A DNA stretch of 64,000 nt from Sphingomonas sp. M1-B02. GTDB lineage: Bacteria > Pseudomonadota > Alphaproteobacteria > Sphingomonadales > Sphingomonadaceae. Each line of letters begins with the position of its first letter. Position 1 is the stretch's first letter. Where the stretch lies: the NCBI RefSeq assembly GCF_026167525.1, contig NZ_CP110679.1:682001-746000 (forward strand). The letters run 5' to 3'. The translations under genes and the position numbers were made by a program. The notes beneath the pieces are model-generated. The model was not told the DNA's origin. It ran no database searches and saw only the letters and a program-made list of their open reading frames with translations. This document shows positions 39,197 through 46,389 of the stretch, one piece after another.

Positions 39197-40572
39197 GTTT
39201 GGACATTCTCGTCGTCGATGACGAACGCGATATCCGCGAACTGGTAGCTGGCGTGCTCGAAGACGAAGGCTATGCCACTCGCGGCGCGGCCGATAGCGAC
39301 GCGGCGCTCGAGGCCATCGCCGAACGGCGGCCGAGCCTGGTGCTGCTCGACGTGTGGCTGCAAGGCTCGCGGCTCGACGGGCTGGAACTGCTCGACGAGA
39401 TGAAGCGGCGCGATCCTTCGATTCCCGTCCTGGTGATTTCGGGGCATGGCAATATCGACACGGCAGTGGCCGCGATCCGGCGCGGTGCCGCGGACTTCAT
39501 CGAAAAGCCCTTCGAGGCCGAGCGGCTGTTGCTGCTGGTCGAGCGCGCGACCGAGACCGACCGGTTGCGACAGGAAGTCGTGTCGCTGCGCGCCTCGGTG
39601 GGACGCGAGACCGATCTCACCGGCACGTCCGCCGCGATCAACAGCGTGCGCGCGACGCTCAAGCGGGTCGCCTCGACCGGCAGCCGCGTGCTGATCACCG
39701 GCGGGCCGGGCGTGGGCAAGGAAGTCGCGGCGCGGCTGCTGCACGGGTGGAGCCAGCGGACCCAGGCGCCCTTCGTCATCGTCAGCGCAGCACGCATGAC
39801 GCCCGAGCGAGTCGAGGAGGAACTGTTCGGCGTCGAGGAAGCCGGCGATCTCGTGCGCCCCGGCCTGCTCGAACAGGCGCATGGCGGCACCCTGTTTCTC
39901 GACGAAATTGCCGACATGCCCGTGGCGACGCAGGCAAGAATCCTGCGCGTGCTGACCGACCAGAGCTTCAGCCGGGTGGGGGGCACCCGCGTGGTCAAGG
40001 TCGACGTGCGCGTCGTCTCCGCCACCGCGCGCGACCTGATGGCGGAGATCGCCGCGGGCCGTTTCCGCGAGGACCTCTATTATCGGCTCAACGTCGTGCC
40101 GGTGCCGATCCCGCCGCTCACCGATCGGCGCGAGGACATACCGGTGCTGGTCGATCATTTCGTCGCCCATTATGCCAGCGATCGCCGCGTGCCGACGCCC
40201 GAGGTCGCGCCGGATGCGATGGTGGCGCTGCAGAGCTATGAGTGGCCCGGCAATGTCCGCCAGCTGCGCAACGTGGTCGAGCGGACCGTCATCCTGGCGC
40301 CGGGCGATCGGATCGGGCGGATCGACCTCGACCTGTTGCCGCCCGAGGTGCTCGGCAAGCCCGGCGAGCTGGGCGCGGGCGCGGGTGCCAACGCGATCAT
40401 GGGCGCGCCGCTGAAGGAAGCGCGCGAGACGTTCGAGCGCGAATATCTGCGCGTCCAGATCCGCCGCTTCTCGGGCAACATCTCGCGGACCGCCAGCTTC
40501 ATCGGGATGGAGCGATCGGCGCTGCATCGCAAGCTGAAGCTGCTCGGCATCACCGATACCCGGGACGAATAG
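39193..40572 (+). CDS. ntrX: Response regulator NtrX, AAA+ domain lacking GAFTGA
   Basis: A 459-residue NtrC-family regulator. Receiver with Asp53 (VLLDVWLQG), AAA+ domain with Walker A GGPGVGKE (170-177) and Walker B TLFLDEIAD, and a C-terminal Fis-type helix-turn-helix (RTASFIGMERSALHRKL). Where NtrC has GAFTGA, NtrX reads FGVEEAGDLVRPGLLEQ, about five residues shorter, so it cannot contact sigma54 in the usual way. It probably binds DNA and acts with sigma70. The GAFTGA loss agrees with what I recall of other alphaproteobacterial NtrX proteins. Confidence 0.94.
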   Translation: MSLDILVVDDERDIRELVAGVLEDEGYATRGAADSDAALEAIAERRPSLVLLDVWLQGSRLDGLELLDEMKRRDPSIPVLVISGHGNIDTAVAAIRRGAADFIEKPFEAERLLLLVERATETDRLRQEVVSLRASVGRETDLTGTSAAINSVRATLKRVASTGSRVLITGGPGVGKEVAARLLHGWSQRTQAPFVIVSAARMTPERVEEELFGVEEAGDLVRPGLLEQAHGGTLFLDEIADMPVATQARILRVLTDQSFSRVGGTRVVKVDVRVVSATARDLMAEIAAGRFREDLYYRLNVVPVPIPPLTDRREDIPVLVDHFVAHYASDRRVPTPEVAPDAMVALQSYEWPGNVRQLRNVVERTVILAPGDRIGRIDLDLLPPEVLGKPGELGAGAGANAIMGAPLKEARETFEREYLRVQIRRFSGNISRTASFIGMERSALHRKLKLLGITDTRDE

Positions 40573-40698
40573 CGCTTCTGGACGTTGGCGGTCCCAGACC
40601 CTAGATTGGCACGGCGCGCCGAGGTGGTGCGGCACTCCGACGCCGGGAAACGGCGCGTTGCGGGACAGACCCCGCCAATAATATAAGGACCTCCAGCC

Positions 40699-41190
40699 AT
40701 GGCCGAGAAGCAAACCTCGCTCCAGGACCTGTTCCTCAACTCGCTCCGCCGCTCGAAGGCCCCGGTGACGATGTTCCTCGTCAAGGGTGTGAAGCTGCAG
40801 GGCATCGTGACCTGGTTCGACAATTTCTCCGTGCTGCTGCGTCGCGACGGACAATCGCAGCTGATCTACAAGCATGCCATTTCCACGATCATGCCGTCGG
40901 GCCCGGTCGACCTCACCGCTTTGCTCGAAGCGGCGGGAGAGCATCAGGCCAAGAACCCGGTCTTGCAGGAGATCTTCCTGAACGCGGTGCGCCGGCAGCA
41001 GGAAAATGTGACGATGTTCCTGGTCAACGGCGTCATGCTGCAGGGCCAGATCGCCGCATTCGACCTGTTCTGCATGCTGCTCCAGCGCGAGGGCATGGCG
41101 CAATTGGTGTACAAGCATGCGGTCTCGACGGTGCAGCCGGCGCATCCGCTGAACCTGGCCGAGGAAACCAACGGGTCCGACGACGATTGA
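40699..41190 (+). CDS. hfq: Tandem (double-length) Hfq RNA chaperone
   Basis: A 163-residue protein holding two complete Hfq/Sm cores in one chain: residues about 8-68 and 89-149. The first keeps Gln9-Asp10, rim arginines 17-18, KLQG and YKHAIST; the second has Gln90-Glu91, Arg98-99, MLQG in place of KLQG, and YKHAVST. Ordinary Hfq is a hexamer of about 80-100-residue chains; here a trimer of the fused protein would give six Sm folds with two alternating surfaces. Tandem Hfq is known from sphingomonads. The acidic tail (EETNGSDDD) is short. hflX follows after 7 bp. Confidence 0.95.
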   Translation: MAEKQTSLQDLFLNSLRRSKAPVTMFLVKGVKLQGIVTWFDNFSVLLRRDGQSQLIYKHAISTIMPSGPVDLTALLEAAGEHQAKNPVLQEIFLNAVRRQQENVTMFLVNGVMLQGQIAAFDLFCMLLQREGMAQLVYKHAVSTVQPAHPLNLAEETNGSDDD

Positions 41191-41197
41191 GCATGGC

Positions 41198-42487
41198 ATG
41201 AGCACCGGATTTGATCGCGACGCCACCGAGTTCTCGCGTGGCGCGAGGGCTGTCGTCATTTACCCCGACACGGGCGGCAGCTCGCGCGATTCCGACGCGC
41301 GGCTCGAGGAGACTGCGGGCCTGGCGATGGCGATCGGCGTGGAGGTGGTCGACAAGGTCAGCTTCAAGCTGCGCCAGCCCAAGCCGGGCACGCTGATCGG
41401 ATCGGGCCAGGTCGAGGCTCTTGCCGAGACCGTGCGCGACGCGGAGCTGCAGCTCGCAGTGTTCGACGCGGCGCTCACGCCGGTGCAGCAGCGCAATCTC
41501 GAGACCACGCTCGGCTGCAAGGTGATCGACCGCACCGGGCTGATCCTGGAGATCTTTGGCGAGCGGGCGCGCACCGCCGAGGGTCGGCTGCAGGTCGAGC
41601 TGGCGCATCTCGATTATCAGGCGGGCCGACTGGTGCGCAGCTGGACCCACCTCGAACGGCAGCGCGGCGGCTTCGGCTTCCTCGGCGGCCCGGGCGAGAC
41701 CCAGATCGAGGCCGATCGCCGGCTGATCCGCGACCGGATGGCGCGACTCAAGAAAGAGCTCGACCAGGTGAGCCGCACTCGCGCGCTGCATCGCGACCGG
41801 CGCCAGCGCGCACCGTGGCCGGTGATCGCCTTGGTCGGCTATACCAATGCGGGCAAGTCGACCCTGTTCAACCGCGTGACCGGCGCCGACGTCATGGCGG
41901 AGAACCTGCTCTTCGCCACGCTCGACCCGACTCTGCGCCAGATCGAACTGCCGGGGATCGACAAGGCGATCCTTTCCGACACGGTGGGATTCGTCTCCGA
42001 GCTGCCGACGCAGCTGGTCGCGGCGTTCAAGGCGACCCTCGAGGAAGTGATCTCGGCCGATCTGCTGATCCATGTCCGCGACATCTCGCATCCCGACTCC
42101 GAGGCGCAGCGCGCCGACGTCGAGAAGGTGCTGGGGGAGATCGGGGTTGCGCTGGAGACGCCGCGGTTCGAGGCGTGGAACAAGCTCGATCTGGTCGATG
42201 ACGAGAATCGCGCGGCGCTGCTCGAAGATGCGGCCAAGCGCGAGGATGTGATGCCGATCTCGGCCTGGACCGGGGAAGGGGTGGCGACGCTGCTCGAGAC
42301 CGTTGCCGCGCGGCTGACCGAGGGGCATCGGCGCTATGTCATCGAGCTCGAGGCCGGCGACGGCGCCGCGGCGGCGTGGCTGCACCAGCATGGCGAAGTG
42401 ATCGAGCAGACCGTCGAGGACGATCGCGCAGTCTATGAAGTGCGGATGGCGCCGCGGGATTATGAGCGGTTCGGGCAGCGCGGCTAG
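41198..42487 (+). CDS. hflX: Ribosome-associated GTPase HflX
   Basis: A 429-residue GTPase that splits stalled ribosomes and is linked to heat shock. The N-terminal HflX domain has KPGTLIGSGQVEAL and DRTGLILEIF and the glycine-rich GFGFLGGPGETQIE; the G domain has GYTNAGKSTLFN (G1), DTVGFVSELP (G3) and NKLD (G4). Gene order hfq-hflX is widely conserved. It ends an approximately 8 kb plus-strand run starting at dusB. Confidence 0.95.
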   Translation: MSTGFDRDATEFSRGARAVVIYPDTGGSSRDSDARLEETAGLAMAIGVEVVDKVSFKLRQPKPGTLIGSGQVEALAETVRDAELQLAVFDAALTPVQQRNLETTLGCKVIDRTGLILEIFGERARTAEGRLQVELAHLDYQAGRLVRSWTHLERQRGGFGFLGGPGETQIEADRRLIRDRMARLKKELDQVSRTRALHRDRRQRAPWPVIALVGYTNAGKSTLFNRVTGADVMAENLLFATLDPTLRQIELPGIDKAILSDTVGFVSELPTQLVAAFKATLEEVISADLLIHVRDISHPDSEAQRADVEKVLGEIGVALETPRFEAWNKLDLVDDENRAALLEDAAKREDVMPISAWTGEGVATLLETVAARLTEGHRRYVIELEAGDGAAAAWLHQHGEVIEQTVEDDRAVYEVRMAPRDYERFGQRG

Positions 42488-42557
42488 CGCCGAAAGTCAC
42501 ACCAAGGTCACACTATCGGCATCGCGGCGAGAGCCGGACAGACCGACGCTCGTGACC

Positions 42558-42585
42558 CTGGCTCCAGGCTTTCGCCGGGATGACC
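42558..42585. repeat. Solo right arm of the GAAA-hairpin repeat family
   Basis: CTGGCTCCAGGCTTTCGCC followed by GGGATGACC matches the right arm of the elements at 47940 and 49025, with no full left partner. It lies in the 263 bp gap between hflX and the phosphatase gene, which otherwise holds only a short hairpin and no gene that I can support. Confidence 0.7.
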
Positions 42586-42653
42586 AGTGTAATGCGAAAC
42601 CGCAAGCCGCGTCGGCGCCGGCATTCATCCGTCGGCCAATCTCGAAATGTCGC

Positions 42654-42671
42654 GCCGCCTGTCTTGGCGGC
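42654..42671. terminator. GC-rich hairpin between convergent hflX and phosphatase genes
   Basis: GCCGCC, six-base loop TGTCTT, GGCGGC, followed by the AT-rich TAGCTATATT. It is a possible terminator for hflX; there is no true T-run. Confidence 0.35.
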
Positions 42672-42750
42672 TAGCTATATTCCAATGCCAAAGAACAAGC
42701 AGAGAACGAGGCACAGGAAGTCCTATTCTGCAAGCCCGTGCCGAGAGGGG

Positions 42751-43095
42751 CTATTCCGTAGGCAATGGGGCCGGGGGAAGATGGCGCTTCATCCTTGCCT
42801 CGAGTAGCGCGATCAGGGCGGGGTCCATGAATTCGTAATCGTCGGGAATATCGAGGACGACGATCCGTTTCCCGTTGAGCGAGGCGCGGAAACGCTTCTG
42901 CACCTTGCTGCGGTGCTGGCGTTCCATGGCGAAGATCAGATCTGCCCATTCGATCAATTCCCGGCTCAACGGGTTTTCGGCATCGTGATTCGTGCCCGCC
43001 GAACTCACTTCGATCGAAGGATGGCTGGCGAAAATCTGCTCAGCGGTAGGACTACGGAGCCGGTTCTGGCTGCAAATGAAGAGGATGTTCTTCAC
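42751..43095 (-). CDS. Small predicted protein tyrosine phosphatase (LMW-PTP-like)
   Basis: A 114-residue protein with the P-loop C-x5-R (FICSQNRLRSPTAEQIF) and the downstream LDIPDDYEFMDPAL, whose Asp-Pro could be the general acid. It matches short LMW-phosphatase-like proteins (COG4551 type) rather than classical 150-residue LMW-PTP. Substrate unknown. It starts with GTG overlapping the mazG stop (GTGA), so it is translated with the nucleotide-pool cleaner MazG. Confidence 0.8.
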   Translation of the reverse strand: MKNILFICSQNRLRSPTAEQIFASHPSIEVSSAGTNHDAENPLSRELIEWADLIFAMERQHRSKVQKRFRASLNGKRIVVLDIPDDYEFMDPALIALLEARMKRHLPPAPLPTE

Positions 43096-43856
43096 GGGCG
43101 GGCTTGCTTCACCGCAACCCAAAGAACCTCCTTGGCATCCAGATCGAGCCCGGCGAAGGCGTTGCCGGCTTCGGCCTCCATCGCCTTGAAACGGCGCTCG
43201 AACTTGGCGTTGGCGGATCGCAGCGCCGCCTCCGGGTCGACCCCTTGCTTGCGCGCCCAATTCACCACCGCGAAGAGCAGGTCGCCAATCTCTTCCTCGC
43301 GCTCGGCATCGCTGGTGGCCGCTTCGACCTCGGCCAGTTCCTCGTCGATCTTGGCGCGGGCGCCGCTGGGATCGGGCCAGTCGAAGCCGGTGCGCGCGGC
43401 GCGCTTCTGGAGCTTTTCGGCGCGGAGGAGGGCGGGGAGGCCGATCGCTACGCCGTCGAGCGCGCCCTGCTCGCCTTTGCGCTCCCGCTCGGCGGCCTTG
43501 ATTTGTTCCCAGAGATAATGGCCGCCCTCGGCAGCGTCGCCGAAGATATGCGGGTGGCGGCGCTCCATCTTGTCGCTGATCGAGGCGATTACGTCCGGCA
43601 ATGCGAAATGGCCGGCTTCCTCGGCGATGCGGGCGTGGAAGACGACCTGGAGGAGCAGGTCGCCGAGCTCGTCCTGGAGCTCGGCCATGTCGGCGCGCTG
43701 GATCGCGTCGGCGACCTCATAGGCTTCCTCGATCGTATAGGGCGCGATCGTCGCGAAGGTCTGGACGCTGTCCCATTCGCAACCGGTTTTGGGATTGCGC
43801 AGCCGGGCCATGATGTCGACGAGGCGTTCGATATTGACGGGGGCGATGGGGGTCAC
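43092..43856 (-). CDS. mazG: Nucleoside triphosphate pyrophosphohydrolase MazG
   Basis: A 254-residue enzyme hydrolysing NTPs to NMP and pyrophosphate. Two MazG domains: the first with CEWDSVQTFATIAPYTIEEAYEVADAI and ELQDELGDLLLQVVFHA, the second with KIDEELAEVEAA and EEEIGDLLFAVVNWA. The GTG at 43856 is taken as start; the region upstream is an AT-rich promoter-like island, not coding. It is the first gene of the mazG-phosphatase pair. Confidence 0.92.
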   Translation of the reverse strand: MTPIAPVNIERLVDIMARLRNPKTGCEWDSVQTFATIAPYTIEEAYEVADAIQRADMAELQDELGDLLLQVVFHARIAEEAGHFALPDVIASISDKMERRHPHIFGDAAEGGHYLWEQIKAAERERKGEQGALDGVAIGLPALLRAEKLQKRAARTGFDWPDPSGARAKIDEELAEVEAATSDAEREEEIGDLLFAVVNWARKQGVDPEAALRSANAKFERRFKAMEAEAGNAFAGLDLDAKEVLWVAVKQARP

Positions 43857-43891
43857 GGAGCGGGGCCCTTTCTCAGCTAATGCATCGGAAC

Positions 43892-43913
43892 GATAATATA
43901 CATTATGTAAAGT
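43892..43913 (-). promoter_or_regulatory. AT-rich promoter/operator island upstream of mazG
   Basis: GATAATATACATTATGTAAAG stands out in GC-rich surroundings. It contains the palindrome TACATTATGTA (43899-43909), and on the minus strand TATATT or TATTAT could be a -10. It may be an operator as well as a promoter. Confidence 0.4.
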
Positions 43914-43923
43914 CGAGGTCGGT

Positions 43924-44631
43924 TCAGGCGGGGGGGCGATCGGATCGACCGGCATCGCCCTGCCGACGGCGTGCCGGCGCATTCTCCGCGCTGTTCGTCG
44001 TGGCGTCGCTGCCGCCGTCGATCGCCTCAGGCTTGGGCTCGAGGATGAGGACATTGCCCTGGACGCGCCAGCTGTGCAGCCGCGACAGGAAGTTCATGCC
44101 GAGCACGTCGAGTTCGCCGAAGCTGCTTGACACCACGACGCCGAGATCGCTGGTCTTGAGCGGGCCGATCGCGAGCTCGTCGATCCGGCCGCGGCGCGCC
44201 GCTACGGTGCCGTTGGCGGTTTCGATCATCACCGGCAGCCCGCCGCTTGCCGATATGTCGGCCGAGGCCGCGGTGCGATCGGAGATCGCAGTGATCGTCG
44301 CGCCGCTGTCGATCAGCATCCGGCGCTCGACTCCGTTCAGCGTGACCCGCGCCCAGAAATGGCCGTCCGGCGCCATGCGGATGCGGACGGTCTCGCCATC
44401 GACCTGCTGATCGTCGAGCCCGAGCTTGGCCGAGGCGCTGGCAAATAGCGCGCCGAGCTCGTGGCGATTTGCAACGGCGACGAACGCTACGAGCGCGATG
44501 ACCGCCCAACTCAACAGCGATCGGAGGACATAGCCGAAGGAAAGCCGGCGCGCAGTCAGGGCGCTGACGGCCAGGACCAGGACGGCCACCAGCCAGATCA
44601 TGTCCATACTATCCCAGCTGTCCCAGTTCAC
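43924..44631 (-). CDS. Membrane-anchored retropepsin-like aspartic protease
   Basis: A 235-residue protein with two N-terminal membrane helices (about 11-27 and 37-54), then a single-copy retropepsin domain: MLIDSGATITAIS with the active Asp108-Ser-Gly-Ala-Thr, and FGELDVLGMNFL near the end of the fold. It fits the clan AA/TIGR02281 family of alphaproteobacteria (relatives include rickettsial APRc). One catalytic Asp per chain means it must dimerise. The C-terminal tail is low complexity. It overlaps the MBL gene by 4 bp. Confidence 0.85.
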   Translation of the reverse strand: MNWDSWDSMDMIWLVAVLVLAVSALTARRLSFGYVLRSLLSWAVIALVAFVAVANRHELGALFASASAKLGLDDQQVDGETVRIRMAPDGHFWARVTLNGVERRMLIDSGATITAISDRTAASADISASGGLPVMIETANGTVAARRGRIDELAIGPLKTSDLGVVVSSSFGELDVLGMNFLSRLHSWRVQGNVLILEPKPEAIDGGSDATTNSAENAPARRRQGDAGRSDRPPA

Positions 44632-45395
44632 GCGACCATCTCCAGACCATCAAAGCCTGGCTCCACCCCGTCGGGCAGCTCGGCTGCCAGGCTCATATAG
44701 TCCATCGTATGGTCCATATGAACCAGCGCGGAACGTTTGGGGACAAGCTCCCCTACCCAGCCCAGCACCTGCGCGAGATGGGGGTGCGTGGGATGCGGCG
44801 CGCGGCGCAGCGCATCGACGATCCAGACGTCGAGGCCGTTGTAGAGCGCGCGCATCTCCTTCGTCATCTCATGGAAGTCTGTAGCATAACCTATTGATTT
44901 ATCGTTACTATCGAAGCGAAGGCCGGCCGAGCTGATATTGCCGTGGGGCTGATCGGCGACTTGGATGTGGATGTCGCCAATCCGTAGGCTGTCGGGGAGC
45001 GGCTGAAGATCGACCGTCGGGCGGTAACCGTCGCCGCCGAAGAAGGCATAAGCGAACTTCTGTTCCAGCTGCCGGTGGGTGAAGGGCCGCGCGAAGCCGG
45101 GGATCGGCTCCCCTCCCCGCAGGTGCATGAGCTGGCGGAGATCGTCGATGCCGTGGGTGTGATCGGCGTGATCGTGGGTCCAGAGTACGGCGTCGACATG
45201 CCCGACGTTCGCGGCGAGGAGCTGTTCGCGCATGTCCGGGCTCGTGTCGACGAGGATCGTCGTGGTGTCGGTCGAGACGAGCACCGAGGCGCGGGTGCGG
45301 CGGTTGCGCGGCTCGTGGGGGTCGCACGCGCCCCATTGGTTGCCGATGCGGGGGACGCCCGATGAGGTGCCGGAGCCGAGGAGGCGGATTTTCAT
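44628..45395 (-). CDS. MBL-fold metallo-hydrolase (PhnP-like)
   Basis: A 255-residue metallo-beta-lactamase-fold protein. It starts MKIRLLGSGTSSGVPRIG and carries the metal motif THDHADHTHGID, with later ligands in GYATDFHEM and LVHMDHTMD. It resembles PhnP-type phosphodiesterases; the tatD-MBL pairing downstream of metG is conserved in alphaproteobacteria. The ATG at 45395 borders a 212 bp inverted repeat, and no ribosome site is seen before it. Confidence 0.88.
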   Translation of the reverse strand: MKIRLLGSGTSSGVPRIGNQWGACDPHEPRNRRTRASVLVSTDTTTILVDTSPDMREQLLAANVGHVDAVLWTHDHADHTHGIDDLRQLMHLRGGEPIPGFARPFTHRQLEQKFAYAFFGGDGYRPTVDLQPLPDSLRIGDIHIQVADQPHGNISSAGLRFDSNDKSIGYATDFHEMTKEMRALYNGLDVWIVDALRRAPHPTHPHLAQVLGWVGELVPKRSALVHMDHTMDYMSLAAELPDGVEPGFDGLEMVA

Positions 45396-45607
45396 TTGTT
45401 CGCGCAACGACGCGACGACGCGACGAAGAAGAGGTTGAGTTCGCGCAGAGGCGCAGAGGACGCAGAGCGCTTTGGGGCTGCGCGCAGCGCATAAAGGGCG
45501 CTAAGTTTTGAGGAGTCGGAGATCAAAGCCGCTGACGCGGCGATCTCTGCGTCCTCTGCGCCTCTGCGCGCAAACATCTTCGCGTCGTCGCGTCGTTGCG
45601 CGAACAA
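45396..45607. repeat. 212 bp long inverted repeat (MITE-like) between tatD and the MBL gene
   Basis: The first 28 bases (TTGTTCGCGCAACGACGCGA, continuing CGACGCGA) are exactly complementary to the last 28. A second block CGCGCAGAGGCGCAGAGGA, continuing CGCAGAG (26 bp), is repeated inverted near 45545-45571. It occupies the whole gap between the MBL start and the tatD stop. No transposase and no coding frame. CGCAGAG-type repeats of this kind are known in many proteobacteria. Confidence 0.88.
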
Positions 45608-45609
45608 CG

Positions 45610-46389
45610 TCACGCGACGGTCTTGGCGAACAATTTGTGGAAGTTTTGCCGGGTCGCCTCGGCAAGCGCGGCGGGATCCTCGCCGCGCAGCTTGGCCAGG
45701 AACCTGCACGTGTCGGCGACGAAGGCGGGTTCGCCGGTGCGGCCGCGGTGTGGGACCGGGGCGAGGAAGGGGGCGTCGGTCTCGATCAGCAGGCGATCGA
45801 GCGGCAGGCGGGCGGCGGTTTCCTGTAGATCCCTGGCGTTCTTGAAGGTGACGATGCCCGAGATCGAGATGTAGAAGCCGAGTTCCAGCGCCGCGTCGGC
45901 GAAGGCGCCGCTGGCAGTGAAGCAGTGAATCACGCCGGGGAAGGCCCCCTTCCCCATCTCGTCGCGCAGGATCTCGGCGGTGTCTTCCTCGGCATCGCGG
46001 GTGTGGACGATGATCGGCAGCTGCGTCTCGCGCGATGCCGCGAGATGCGCGCGGAAGCTGGCGCGCTGGCGATCGCGGTCCGAATGGTCGTAATAATAAT
46101 CGAGCCCGGATTCGCCGATGCCGACCACGCGGGGGTGGCGTGCGCGGTCCACCAATTTGGCGGTGTCGATATGTTCGTGCTTGTCGGCTTCGTGGGGGTG
46201 GATGCCGACCGACGCCCAGACATCGGGTTCGCGCTCGGCGACTTCGATGACCTGGTCCCACTCATTCTCGCGCGTCGAGATGTTGAGCATCGCCACCACG
46301 CCGGCCTCGCGGGCGCGGGCGAGGACTTCGGGCTGCTGCTCGCCGAGGCCCTTGTAGATCAGGTGGCAATGGCTGTCGGCCAGTTTCAT
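45610..46389 (-). CDS. tatD: TatD-family metal-dependent hydrolase/DNase
   Basis: A 259-residue TIM-barrel hydrolase. The metal ligands appear as DSHCHL at the start, GESGLDYYYD, the PIIVHTRDAEED histidine, FTASGAFADAAL and ETDAPFLAPVPHRG. TatD proteins are 3'-5' DNases and general metal hydrolases. It overlaps metG by 4 bp and is followed by the long inverted repeat. Confidence 0.93.
   Translation of the reverse strand: MKLADSHCHLIYKGLGEQQPEVLARAREAGVVAMLNISTRENEWDQVIEVAEREPDVWASVGIHPHEADKHEHIDTAKLVDRARHPRVVGIGESGLDYYYDHSDRDRQRASFRAHLAASRETQLPIIVHTRDAEEDTAEILRDEMGKGAFPGVIHCFTASGAFADAALELGFYISISGIVTFKNARDLQETAARLPLDRLLIETDAPFLAPVPHRGRTGEPAFVADTCRFLAKLRGEDPAALAEATRQNFHKLFAKTVA

Noticed and set aside
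40605..40625. TGGCACG upstream of hfq as a sigma54 promoter
   Set aside because: Only the -24 half matches; there is no TTGC at the correct distance for -12.
40658..40687. TTGCGG-18-TATAAG as the hfq promoter
   Set aside because: Transcription would begin about five bases before the ATG, leaving no room for the ribosome site.
42580..42807. Short plus-strand ORF in the hflX-phosphatase gap
   Set aside because: It starts in the solo repeat arm, runs into the phosphatase gene antisense, has no ribosome site, and is extremely Arg-rich.
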